Virus record (IMG/VR): IMGVR_UViG_3300046777_000904
Location: 1 to 36,205 of that record
Source: a virus
Direction: 5' to 3' (one strand)
DNA: 36,205 nucleotides
The position numbers were made by a program, and so were the translations under genes. This document shows, in pieces, positions 5,199 to 12,531 of this stretch; the stretch's first letter is position 1, and every line of letters starts with the position of its first letter. The notes beneath the pieces were generated by a model, which was given only the letters and a program-made list of their open reading frames with translations, was not told where the DNA came from and searched no databases.

Positions 5199-5526
5199 AG
5201 AATCAAAATGTTATGTAAAAATTAAAAATGAATTGCATTCATTGCAAATTGAAAAAGAAATAGCAAATTTTGATTGTTACGTGGACAATATTTTTTCCTA
5301 TTATTATTATCACGATGACAATCTGATGCATGAATTTTCCATTATTTGTGATGATATAATGCTTTCAAAAATGCACATATTAGAATTGTTAGAATTAAAA
5401 CACATTTTATATTTTAGTCATCGAGTTTATGATATTTCAATTCCAAATTCACATGAAAAATTATTAGCAAAAATAGAATGGAAAGATGGAGATAATGAAT
5501 ATCTAAAATTATATGAGCAAAACTAA
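5185..5526 (+). CDS. A/T-rich hypothetical protein, likely recent acquisition
   Basis: The product has 113 residues. It is rich in Tyr, Ile, Asp and His (IFSYYYYHDDN) and ends acidic. No family is recognised. The base composition is strikingly A/T-rich compared with the genes before and after, with A or T in most third codon positions. This suggests a recent transfer from a lower-GC genome. The start ATG follows an A-rich leader (AATAAAAAAAACC). Its stop overlaps the nuclease gene by 14 nt. Confidence 0.65.
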   Translation: MEQFKESKCYVKIKNELHSLQIEKEIANFDCYVDNIFSYYYYHDDNLMHEFSIICDDIMLSKMHILELLELKHILYFSHRVYDISIPNSHEKLLAKIEWKDGDNEYLKLYEQN

Positions 5527-5833
5527 CAAACTGACACAATGGGCGATTGATGTTCTGTCCGCTGATGGGTCGCAAGTGTGGCGGCATAATAACCTTGCAG
5601 TAAAAGGGCGCAAATTTACAGGCCGCAAAGGTGTGCCTGATATAATTGGTTTTAATAAAGATGGGATATCAATTTATTGCGAGGTAAAAAGTGGCAAAGA
5701 CAAATTGAGTGAAGAGCAAAGTGAATTTATGGTAAACGCTACAAGCATGGGTTGTAAAACTTGGATAGCAACTGACAAGGATGGCGATTATAAGATTGTA
5801 AGTTTTAACGAATATTATACTGCCCGGATGTGA
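5513..5833 (+). CDS. VRR-NUC-type nuclease
   Basis: The product has 106 residues, close to the usual size of stand-alone phage VRR-NUC proteins. The PD-(D/E)XK core is clear: GRKGVPDIIGF with Asp43, then ISIYCEVKSG with Glu57 and Lys59, then EEQSEFM with Gln69 on the following helix. These residues bind the metal and cleave DNA. Such enzymes are structure-specific nucleases, proposed to cut branched or Holliday-type DNA during replication, recombination or packaging. It lies at the end of the replication region, in keeping with that role. Confidence 0.85.
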   Translation: MSKTNKLTQWAIDVLSADGSQVWRHNNLAVKGRKFTGRKGVPDIIGFNKDGISIYCEVKSGKDKLSEEQSEFMVNATSMGCKTWIATDKDGDYKIVSFNEYYTARM

Positions 5834-5976
5834 CACCCCAGCAAGAACTTGCCATTGTGATTGAGGTACTGCGGAAGGTCATTGTGATAGACGAGCCGGA
5901 CGAAACGCATCTAAGGGCGTTAGGGTTATTGGCAGAGGCGATAAAAAAGTATAGCGAATTATCCCAACTAAACTAA
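5830..5976 (+). CDS. 48-residue hypothetical protein with GTG start
   Basis: A GTG at 5830 overlaps the stop of the nuclease gene (ATGTGA) and opens a frame of 48 residues ending SELSQLN. The product is one or two acidic helices (ELAIVIEVLRKVIVIDEPDE). The coupled start and normal codon use support it, but nothing else does. It fills what would otherwise be a gap before the next gene. Confidence 0.5.
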   Translation: MTPQQELAIVIEVLRKVIVIDEPDETHLRALGLLAEAIKKYSELSQLN

Positions 5977-6005
5977 CTTTATGGGCAAGGACAAAATTAT
6001 AAACA

Positions 6006-6344
6006 TTGCCACGGTCATCATCGTTCCCGGCCCAATGCATCCAAAACCGATCAGCACCCCCAACCTTCCACCAGCAGGATGTAATAGAAAGCCTATGGCG
6101 TTCAAAAAAACTGAACGAAGCAATAGGCAAGATGGATCCCGTGGAATTAAGGGCAGACCTAAAAAGTGAAGTCATATTGATCATCATGGAAAAATCCACG
6201 GAACTGATAACAAAATTGCACAGGAATAATCAACTTGAATTTTTTGCTATTCGCATAATGCTAAATCAGATCAAAAGCAAAACAAGTCCTTTTTACCGAA
6301 AATTCAGAATCCAGCATGATGAATTGGATGAACGAAGAACTTGA
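6006..6344 (+). CDS. Possible sigma-like regulator; start uncertain
   Basis: The product has up to 112 residues. The part from VIESLWRSKKLNEAIGKM through ADLKSEVILIIMEK to LEFFAIRIMLNQI and TSPFYRKFR recalls a family I associate with Bacteroidota phages. Its helices resemble sigma factor region 2, but the match is from memory and weak. No ATG precedes the conserved part: the only candidate is TTG at 6006, with an in-frame stop at 6000. Another frame opens with ATG at 5981 and overlaps it to 6169. A run of seven A (6109-6115) lies in both, so a +1 slip joining the two frames is possible. Confidence 0.5.
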   Translation: MPRSSSFPAQCIQNRSAPPTFHQQDVIESLWRSKKLNEAIGKMDPVELRADLKSEVILIIMEKSTELITKLHRNNQLEFFAIRIMLNQIKSKTSPFYRKFRIQHDELDERRT

Positions 6345-6705
6345 TATAGATGCAGCCAATGAGCGGATACAGGAGATTATAGGCGAGATGCGACACTATG
6401 ATCGGGAATTGTTCACACAATTCGTAAAGTTGGGCAGCATACACAAGTTGAATGAATGGATAAAAGGGAAGTACCGGGGAAGGACTAAGAAGAGCATCGA
6501 GAAGGACATCAAGCGGATACGGAAGTACATAGCGGACAGATACACCGGGAAGGCTAAACCTTATACGGCATCAATAGAGATTCAGTTCTATCATAGCGGA
6601 AACATTGATGACATCATGTACCACCTTGAGCAGATTGATAGACATATGGTGGGAATGTTGTCGGAGTATAGATTTGGAAACTATATACAAACCATTTTAA
6701 AATGA
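6316..6705 (+). CDS. Hypothetical protein
   Basis: The product has 129 residues and is highly charged and helical: an acidic N-terminus (LDIDAANERIQEIIGEM) and a very basic middle (KGKYRGRTKKSIEKDIKRIR) that could contact nucleic acid. ATG codons at 6316 and 6319 are both possible starts. It overlaps the previous gene by 29 nt and the next by 4. No family is recognised. A role in late transcription control together with the preceding gene is only a guess from position. Confidence 0.65.
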   Translation: MMNWMNEELDIDAANERIQEIIGEMRHYDRELFTQFVKLGSIHKLNEWIKGKYRGRTKKSIEKDIKRIRKYIADRYTGKAKPYTASIEIQFYHSGNIDDIMYHLEQIDRHMVGMLSEYRFGNYIQTILK

Positions 6706-6932
6706 TAACTATAATCTTTGCAGCCCCGGCTTTTGCTTACCTTTTAATCCTTGCCTACCGCTGGCATGAACGTTTCCCGTTTTTAAACCGCAAACCCTTT
6801 AACTGCGTGGTATGCCTTTCCGCTTGGATTGGCATATCACTTTTCTTTTTGCCTGATGTTGTGGCACAAGCGGTCGCAGCGTTTAGCCTTTCAGGGATAC
6901 TTGGAAAAATAATGTATAACAATATCAACTGA
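6702..6932 (+). CDS. Small membrane protein with CxxC motif (DUF1360-like)
   Basis: The product has 76 residues. Hydrophobic stretches at residues 1-18, 40-52 and 54-70 suggest two or three membrane spans. Between the first two sits NCVVCLSAWIG (Cys35, Cys38), a CxxC-x3-W pattern like that of small phage membrane proteins of the DUF1360 type. The motif may bind metal or be redox-active. It is translationally linked to the glycosyltransferase behind it (one-base overlap), so it could help anchor surface modification at the membrane; this is inference. Confidence 0.6.
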   Translation: MITIIFAAPAFAYLLILAYRWHERFPFLNRKPFNCVVCLSAWIGISLFFLPDVVAQAVAAFSLSGILGKIMYNNIN

Positions 6933-7939
6933 TGCGCTGCCTGTTCATTGGTGAAAAGAATAACGGATGCGACTATCATCGAATTGTCCTTCCAGCTGCG
7001 TACATGAACGGAGCGGAGCGGAAACTAATCACTAATGACTTGAGTGTGGACAGACTGAAAGAAGGATGGGATGTTGTAGTATTAAATCGTGGTCATGCTG
7101 AACATGATGCACAACAGATAGCAGAGTGGCGCAAAGAGTTTGGTTTTAAGGTTGTGGTGGACACGGATGATTATTGGCACCTTGACCCAAGCCATGTACT
7201 TTACGAAACATATGTAGCCGGGAATACGGCAAAAATCATGTCATTCCTTGAGATGGCAGACATGGTAACGGTGACACATGACAGACTTCAGGAGTTGGTC
7301 AGACCTATTAATGCCAATGTCTATGTGATGCCGAACGCTATACCCTTCGGTGAAATGCAATACACGGAAACTCATAGACCTTCAAAGGTTGTGCGTGTTG
7401 GTTGGTGCGGCAGCATAACCCATGACAAGGACATGGAGTTGTTGCGAAACCCTATGAAGCGATTCATAGGCAGGAAGGATATGATGTGCGTGGTAGGTGG
7501 CTATAACAATGACAACATAGAAAGTAAATTGCTATGGGATAAGATAGTCTCAGCGTTTACTTGTGGGTTGCGAATTGAAAGCCTTATACTTCCGTCACAA
7601 AGTCCGTGGGAGTACATGACCATGTATGAACATATGGATATTGTGGTTATTCCTTTGCTGCAATCTCTTTTCACAGGGATGAAGTCGAATCTGAAAGTGT
7701 TGGAAGCAGCAACAAAAAAACTGCCCGTCATAGTTCCAAGGATACATCCATACCTTGACTTCCCCGATGACATAGTATGCTATGTCGACCGACAAGCTGA
7801 TTGGTACAAGCACATCAACAGGCTGGTTAATGATCCGTATGAATGTGCAGCACGGGGGCAGTTGCTTTATGACTTCTGCAAGAAACATTATAGCATTCAA
7901 AACTTTAACAGATACGAACTTTATAAAACCATGTTATGA
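6932..7939 (+). CDS. Glycosyltransferase, GT-B fold (GT4-like)
   Basis: The product has 335 residues, normal for a compact GT-B enzyme. The N-terminal half has a Rossmann start (MRCLFIGEKNNGCDYHR) and the segment VVVDTDDYWHL (74-84) typical of one GT4 group. The linker strand VVRVGWCGSITHDKD (153-167) opens the C-terminal domain. SNLKVLEAATKKLPVIVP (252-269) is the sugar-nucleotide binding helix of the family. It should transfer a sugar from a nucleotide donor to an unknown acceptor in the cytoplasm. It is the first of three transferases next to each other, so modification of virion proteins, phage DNA or host surface glycans is likely. Confidence 0.85.
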   Translation: MRCLFIGEKNNGCDYHRIVLPAAYMNGAERKLITNDLSVDRLKEGWDVVVLNRGHAEHDAQQIAEWRKEFGFKVVVDTDDYWHLDPSHVLYETYVAGNTAKIMSFLEMADMVTVTHDRLQELVRPINANVYVMPNAIPFGEMQYTETHRPSKVVRVGWCGSITHDKDMELLRNPMKRFIGRKDMMCVVGGYNNDNIESKLLWDKIVSAFTCGLRIESLILPSQSPWEYMTMYEHMDIVVIPLLQSLFTGMKSNLKVLEAATKKLPVIVPRIHPYLDFPDDIVCYVDRQADWYKHINRLVNDPYECAARGQLLYDFCKKHYSIQNFNRYELYKTML

Positions 7940-8256
7940 GTCCGAACAATGTCGCATACTTAACCGAACATTATCACATTTGGCAGACCCTACGGGATGG
8001 GGGCTATTGCCGCAACTTGTCCAATGGCATCAAAGAAGAACTGCTAAGGATATACCGGGAGGAATGGGATAGCCGGATGATGGCTAATCTTGCGTGTGAT
8101 AGTTGCGTGGCTGATCTTGTCCGGGCAACTTTTTATCAGTTCGACATCTATTTGAACGAGAAAAAAAAAGAACCACCGGTACAAGAGTTGGGCATAAGGG
8201 AGCTTGCAAAGGTTGTGGAACATAAAAAAAATAAACCAAAAATAAACCAAAAATAA
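7936..8256 (+). CDS. Hypothetical protein inside the glycosyltransferase cluster
   Basis: The product has 106 residues. A helical core (LLRIYREEWDSRMMANLACD, then SCVADLVRATFYQFD) contains two cysteines three residues apart. The C-terminus is a lysine-rich tail (HKKNKPKINQK). I recall similar short proteins in Bacteroidota phages but know no function. It overlaps the upstream gene by ATGA and is followed by a strong RNA hairpin, so it may close a transcription unit. Confidence 0.65.
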   Translation: MSPNNVAYLTEHYHIWQTLRDGGYCRNLSNGIKEELLRIYREEWDSRMMANLACDSCVADLVRATFYQFDIYLNEKKKEPPVQELGIRELAKVVEHKKNKPKINQK

Positions 8257-8260
8257 AAAG

Positions 8261-8301
8261 ACCCGACCGGGTGCGCTGATCCTACGGGTAGCGTGTCGGG
8301 T
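8261..8301 (+). promoter_or_regulatory. Strong imperfect hairpin in the spacer before a glycosyltransferase
   Basis: ACCCGAC (8261-8267) pairs with GTCGGGT (8295-8301). Inside, GCGCT can pair with AGCGT and ATCC with GGGT, giving a long compound stem. No T run follows, so it is not a standard terminator. It could be a processing or mRNA-stability element or a regulatory leader. The rest of the 77-nt spacer is A/T-rich and otherwise empty. Confidence 0.45.
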
Positions 8302-8333
8302 ACTGTTAAACTTAAATATAAAACCATAACAAA

Positions 8334-9131
8334 ATGAAGGAAGTATTAATTGCAATGGCGGTTCATAATACCGAAGAAAATAAAAGATTTGAAACAACAT
8401 ATCAATGTATAACTAAATTATTAAGACATTTAATGAGTAAGTACCATGAAATTAATATTATAAATAATGGTAGCACTTGCGTAAAAACAAATAAATTTCT
8501 TGAAAGAATAGAGGAAATTTTTATTTATAAAAACCATATTAACGTCATTTCACAACCCGAAAACATTGGCACGGCTGCCGCAATCAACCAAGCATGGCGG
8601 CATCGGAAACCGGGGCAGCATTGTATAAAGATGGATAATGACGTTATCATACATTCGGATACATGGATTGATGACATGGTGGAAGCAATCGAACGGGAAC
8701 CTAACATAGGCATCATAGGTCTAAAACGGAAGGATTGCTGGGAGCATCCGGCACATGTGAACCCTGACCTTAGAAGCCAATTAATAATGCTGCCCAAAAA
8801 AGGCCATGAGAGATGGATGATAGTTGAACGGGTCTTTCATGTTATGGGCACTTGCCAAATGTATAATTCAGCATTGCTTGATAAGATTGGATATTTATAT
8901 CAGCCGGGCTTGTATGGTTACGATGATGTGTTAGCGGCGCACAGATGTCATAAAGCGGATATGTGGAGCGTGTTTCTACCACATATAGACATTGACCATA
9001 TCGACCCCGGTGATACCCCTTACCAAACTTGGAAAGAAAGGACTGCCGGGGAAAAGACCAATGAAGTTGTAAGGATAGCAGCGCAGTATCGTAGTGGGGA
9101 AAGGTCAATTTATTATAACCCATTTGAATGA
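8334..9131 (+). CDS. Glycosyltransferase family 2-like (GT-A fold)
   Basis: The product has 265 residues. The start VLIAMAVHNTEENKRFETTY and the block NVISQPENIGTAAAINQAW (70-87) match the nucleotide-binding part of GT2 enzymes. CIKMDNDVII (97-106) supplies the metal-binding DxD motif as Asp101-Asn-Asp103. A late GYDDV segment (about 204-208) fits the acceptor side. It should use a nucleotide sugar with a divalent metal. The first 70 codons are much richer in A/T than the rest, so the gene appears to be a mosaic with a junction near 8545. It overlaps the next transferase by 4 nt. Confidence 0.8.
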   Translation: MKEVLIAMAVHNTEENKRFETTYQCITKLLRHLMSKYHEINIINNGSTCVKTNKFLERIEEIFIYKNHINVISQPENIGTAAAINQAWRHRKPGQHCIKMDNDVIIHSDTWIDDMVEAIEREPNIGIIGLKRKDCWEHPAHVNPDLRSQLIMLPKKGHERWMIVERVFHVMGTCQMYNSALLDKIGYLYQPGLYGYDDVLAAHRCHKADMWSVFLPHIDIDHIDPGDTPYQTWKERTAGEKTNEVVRIAAQYRSGERSIYYNPFE

Positions 9132-9742
9132 AAGTCATTTATATAAGCGATAGTTACGACCATCCGGGGCAGAAGAAACTTGTTGAATCCTTGAACAAGT
9201 ACGGGTGGCAGCATCATCATATTTATGCCCCGTTTCGTGGTTTGGGTTATAAAATAACGGAGTTATACAACTATCTCAAGACCAGCGGTGACGAGGAATT
9301 TATCATGATGGATGCCTTTGATACTTACTGCATTGATTACCCGGATGAGTTTAGCAAGGTTGGTTTTACGCATAGGCTCATGGTATCAGGCGAAAAGCAT
9401 TGTTACCCTGACCCCACGAAGGCGCATTACTTCAATGATCCGTCACCGTGGCGTTATGTTAATTCAGGGCAGATATGGGGCGAAACGGATTTTTTTTTGC
9501 GGTTGGTTGAACAGTTTCCTTTTCCTGAATCAGAGAATGACCAAGAGTGGTACACGGACATGGCGATACAAGACAGGATCGGGATAGACTATAATTGCAT
9601 GAATTTCCAATCAGTAGCCTTTGAAGCCGAAGGTGACTTCAGAATAGAATGGCCTATGTTTTGGAACGATGTAACAGGCACCTTGCCAATCTTTCTGCAT
9701 GGAAACGGAAAGACACCAATGGATAAATTCTACGAGATATGA
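9128..9742 (+). CDS. PLOD-type glycosyltransferase
   Basis: The product has 204 residues, the length of a single PLOD-like glycosyltransferase domain. Recognisable parts are EFIMMDAFDTY with the DxxD metal motif (62-65), GEKHCYPDP (88-96) and YVNSGQIWG (110-118), which match the lysyl-hydroxylase-linked and procollagen galactosyltransferase pattern. The late HGNGK motif supports the fold. It probably transfers a hexose to a protein or glycan. It sits between the GT2 gene and a methyltransferase with 4-nt overlaps on both sides, so the products likely act in one pathway. Confidence 0.8.
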   Translation: MKVIYISDSYDHPGQKKLVESLNKYGWQHHHIYAPFRGLGYKITELYNYLKTSGDEEFIMMDAFDTYCIDYPDEFSKVGFTHRLMVSGEKHCYPDPTKAHYFNDPSPWRYVNSGQIWGETDFFLRLVEQFPFPESENDQEWYTDMAIQDRIGIDYNCMNFQSVAFEAEGDFRIEWPMFWNDVTGTLPIFLHGNGKTPMDKFYEI

Positions 9743-10434
9743 AGCAGCATAAGGATGTTTTGATGCATATGCTTGTTCAGAATTGGACAAGGCTGGTGAA
9801 CGAGGATAAGCAGTTGAAAGCGTACAGGGATTGGATAGAAGGCAATATGTTCGGATTTGGTGAGCGTTGCTTTTTGTGGATGTGGAAAGAGTTGGTGGAC
9901 ATTATGCCCGTTCAATTCAGTTTTCTTGAGGTAGGCGTGTTCCGTGGACAAATCATCGGACTGATGCGGATACTTGCTGACAGAAGGAAGAAGCTTGTAA
10001 CCCGTTATGGGGTCACACCTTTGGATTCATCGGATGGGCATTGGGAAAGTGACTATGCGATGGACATTGAAAGGCTGCACAAGGAGTTCAACATACCTAT
10101 GCGTGATCTGACCATTATACAAGGATTGTCAACGGATAAGTATGCCAAGAACAAAGCCGGGGAACAGTTGTATGATATTGTATACATAGATGGCGGTCAT
10201 GCCTATGATGTGGTCAAGTCGGACCTTGCCTTTTATCCCAACTTAGTCAAGCCGGGAGGATACCTTGTGATAGATGACTGCAACAACAGGCTGGAGATGC
10301 CGGAAGGATATTTTCGTGGTATTGAAAGCGTGAGCAAAGCCGTGGATGAAGTCATGCCACCCGTTGCGTTGAATGACAAGTGGGAGCATATCTTAGACCT
10401 TGTGCATATACGAGTACTTAAACGGATAGCATGA
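9739..10434 (+). CDS. SAM-dependent methyltransferase (class I, Methyltransf_24-like)
   Basis: The product has 231 residues. FLEVGVFRGQ (62-71) is the SAM-binding motif I. YDIVYIDGGHAYDVVKSDL (145-163) is the acidic strand and helix typical of sugar O-methyltransferases. KPGGYLVIDD (171-180) is the next core strand. The family usually methylates hydroxyl groups on sugars or small molecules. As the last gene of a block of three glycosyltransferases, methyl capping of the added glycan is the likeliest role; that is inference. It overlaps both neighbours by 4 nt. Confidence 0.85.
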   Translation: MKQHKDVLMHMLVQNWTRLVNEDKQLKAYRDWIEGNMFGFGERCFLWMWKELVDIMPVQFSFLEVGVFRGQIIGLMRILADRRKKLVTRYGVTPLDSSDGHWESDYAMDIERLHKEFNIPMRDLTIIQGLSTDKYAKNKAGEQLYDIVYIDGGHAYDVVKSDLAFYPNLVKPGGYLVIDDCNNRLEMPEGYFRGIESVSKAVDEVMPPVALNDKWEHILDLVHIRVLKRIA

Positions 10435-10784
10435 TAACGCTACCAGCGATAATAGAGGGTATAACATCACGGAAAGATAAAACTATCCGGATAACTATTG
10501 GCACCCAAGAACTATCCCCGGTGAACGCTGCCGACATCTTTTCGATGGCTGGAGGGTATGCATATGTGGCGATTAAGCGTGAAGATTTTACGGCATGGGA
10601 GGTAAAAGAGATTGACGAATTAAAGGCCGACCTTGATACTATCAAGTCACCTTCGCAAAGGTTAAGGGCGATACTTTACAGGAATTGGGAACAGGATGGG
10701 CAAGGGTATAAGGATTTCACAACGTATTACTTGATGCAGATGGATAAAATCTGTCAGCATTATAAAAACAAGTTAGATGGGTAA
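10431..10784 (+). CDS. Hypothetical protein before the terminase
   Basis: The product has 117 residues. A helical C-terminal half contains SPSQRLRAILYRNWEQ and YYLMQMDKICQHYKNKL, a pattern I recall from proteins encoded next to terminase genes in Bacteroidota phages. No function is known to me. It overlaps the methyltransferase by 4 nt and the small terminase by 8 nt, so it is probably expressed with the packaging genes. Confidence 0.7.
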   Translation: MITLPAIIEGITSRKDKTIRITIGTQELSPVNAADIFSMAGGYAYVAIKREDFTAWEVKEIDELKADLDTIKSPSQRLRAILYRNWEQDGQGYKDFTTYYLMQMDKICQHYKNKLDG

Positions 10785-11223
10785 AGAGAAAAAGGCAAAG
10801 GTTGGAAGACCTAAGAATATTGAATCAGCTGATAAAATGCAGCAATACTTTCGTGCTTATATAGAATTTACAAAACAAAGGCCGTTTCTTGTTAATGACT
10901 TTGTAGGAAAGGATGCAACCGAAGTTATAAGGCAAAAGGAGAGACCATTGACAATGGAAGGTTTTGAGGATTGGCTTGATATACATGGCATCATAACTGA
11001 TGTAAGCGATTATTTTGAAAATAAAGAAGGGCGCTATAAAGAATTTGTCCCTGTCTGTCGTGCGATAAAGCGAAAAATTAGAAAGGATCAGATAGAAGGC
11101 GGCATGGCTGGTATTTATAATCCATCCATTACGCAGCGGTTGAACAACTTGTCCGAACAAACTAAACAGGAGCAGTCAGGTACCTTGAACGTAATTTATA
11201 GCCGTGCGGATTCTACTAAATGA
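10777..11223 (+). CDS. terS: Terminase small subunit
   Basis: The product has 148 residues. It starts with a basic segment (KEKKAKVGRPKNI), a frequent opening of small terminases. Then follow a helical DNA-recognition region, the phrase KERPLTMEGFEDWL (75-88) and QIEGGMAGIYNPSITQRLNN (105-124), typical of the family in Bacteroidota phages. It recognises the packaging site on phage DNA and hands it to the large subunit. The large subunit gene starts inside its last 20 nt, which strongly supports the call. Confidence 0.8.
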   Translation: MGKEKKAKVGRPKNIESADKMQQYFRAYIEFTKQRPFLVNDFVGKDATEVIRQKERPLTMEGFEDWLDIHGIITDVSDYFENKEGRYKEFVPVCRAIKRKIRKDQIEGGMAGIYNPSITQRLNNLSEQTKQEQSGTLNVIYSRADSTK

Positions 11224-12373
11224 GTTCCATATAAATCAGCGCAAAGTGTACGATGAACGGAAAAGGTTCAACGTATTGTCGTGCGGTAGAAGGTTCGGAA
11301 AGTCTGCAATGGCGGTAAATCTTACCCTTGAACCAGCGATCGAAGGTAAACCAACGGCATATTTCACCCCGACTTACAAATTGCTGCAAGGAACATTCGA
11401 TGCCATTTATTCAGCATGTGCGGAAGCGGTTGTAAAGAAACACGATCAGCAATTCATAAACCTTGTGACGGGTGGCAGCATAGAATTTTGGTCACTTGAT
11501 AACCCCGATGCTGGACGTTCAAGGAAGTATAGCCGTGCAATTATAGACGAAGCGGCCTTTGTGAAGAACCTATGGACGGCATGGACGGAAGCAATAAGAC
11601 CAACCTTGACAGACCTAAAAGGTGATGCGTGGTTTATGTCAACGCCTAAGGGAAAGAATGACTTCTTTAAACTTTATAGCAGGGGAAAAGCAGAGGAAGC
11701 AAATTGGGCGAGTTGGCAGATGTCCACCTATGCCAACCCATACATTGACCCGGCAGAACTTGACGATGCACGGGCAGACCTTCCCGAACTTGCCTTCAGC
11801 CAGGAATATCTTGCGGAGTTTAACGATAATGTTGCCAACCCCTTTGGCATTGCGTTTATAGATCAATGCACCTATCCGCTATCAAACCAACCAGCCGTAA
11901 TCTTTGGCGTTGACCTTGCAAAGTCACAGGACTTCACGGTTATAATTGGCATAGATGCAGGGGGTCAAGTGTGTCACTTTGAGCGGTTTCAGAATGATTG
12001 GAGGATGACAACGGAAGCGATTCTAAGGCTGCCGGGAAGGGTTCCGATTGTCATAGATAGCACAGGGGTAGGTGATCCAATCGGGGAGGATGTTGCCCGT
12101 CACAGGCCGTCACAGGTGGAACTATTTAAGTTCACCGCACCATCCAAGCAGCAACTTATGGAGGGATTGGCACTTGCCATCCAACAAAGGAAGATAACGT
12201 TCCCGGCAGGGCACATAACGGAGGAACTGAAAAACTTTGAATTTGAATTTACCCGGACGGGGGTCAAGTATTCCGCACCGACAGGGTTGCACGATGACTG
12301 CGTGATGGCGTTGTCGTTGGCATGGCGTGGATGGGGCGCACATAAAGGGTCGGGTTCCTATTCTATCATCTAA
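11204..12373 (+). CDS. terL: Terminase large subunit, ATPase and nuclease
   Basis: The product has 389 residues from a GTG at 11204; no in-frame ATG fits better. The ATPase domain has Walker A CGRRFGKS (27-34), Walker B AIIDEAA with Asp115-Glu116 and coupling motif STPKG (146-150). The RNase H-like nuclease domain has FGVDLAK with Asp237, IDSTGVGD with Asp285 and HDD (363-365). It drives DNA into the prohead and cuts it. It is short for the family but all catalytic residues are present. It lies about 14 kb from the portal gene, which is unusual. Its stop codon is part of an 18-nt sequence repeated before the protease gene. Confidence 0.95.
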   Translation: MRILLNEFHINQRKVYDERKRFNVLSCGRRFGKSAMAVNLTLEPAIEGKPTAYFTPTYKLLQGTFDAIYSACAEAVVKKHDQQFINLVTGGSIEFWSLDNPDAGRSRKYSRAIIDEAAFVKNLWTAWTEAIRPTLTDLKGDAWFMSTPKGKNDFFKLYSRGKAEEANWASWQMSTYANPYIDPAELDDARADLPELAFSQEYLAEFNDNVANPFGIAFIDQCTYPLSNQPAVIFGVDLAKSQDFTVIIGIDAGGQVCHFERFQNDWRMTTEAILRLPGRVPIVIDSTGVGDPIGEDVARHRPSQVELFKFTAPSKQQLMEGLALAIQQRKITFPAGHITEELKNFEFEFTRTGVKYSAPTGLHDDCVMALSLAWRGWGAHKGSGSYSII

Positions 12374-12384
12374 TATTTATACAT

Positions 12385-12531
12385 ATGAGTAGTTTCAAAA
12401 TTGCAATCCTTTACGCTCTTTTCATGCTGCTTTTTGTCAGCGGCATATCCGGGCAATACCTTTGGACATTTCTTTCGGGTGCTGCCATCTTTGCCATCCT
12501 AATTCATCATTACTACGGACGGCACGAATGA
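12385..12531 (+). CDS. 48-residue membrane protein
   Basis: The frame from ATG 12385 gives 48 residues (MSSFKIAILYALFMLLFVSG at the start). Two hydrophobic stretches, residues 5-20 and 26-41, suggest one long or two short membrane spans. The tail is HHYYGRHE. Its leader TATTTATACAT-ATG is identical to that of the prohead protease gene at 22942. Its stop overlaps the next gene by ATGA. No family is recognised. Confidence 0.55.
   Translation: MSSFKIAILYALFMLLFVSGISGQYLWTFLSGAAIFAILIHHYYGRHE

Noticed and set aside
5981-6169. Independent 62-residue protein starting with MGKDKIINIATVIIV
   Set aside because: The composition is unusual for a protein and it overlaps the better supported frame for most of its length. 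It is kept only as a possible 5' part joined by slippage.
12462-12527. Longer N-terminus of the tail assembly chaperone starting at TTG 12462
   Set aside because: It would overlap the small membrane gene and add a Cys-rich stretch unlike the rest. ATG 12528 overlaps the upstream stop as ATGA, as elsewhere in this genome.
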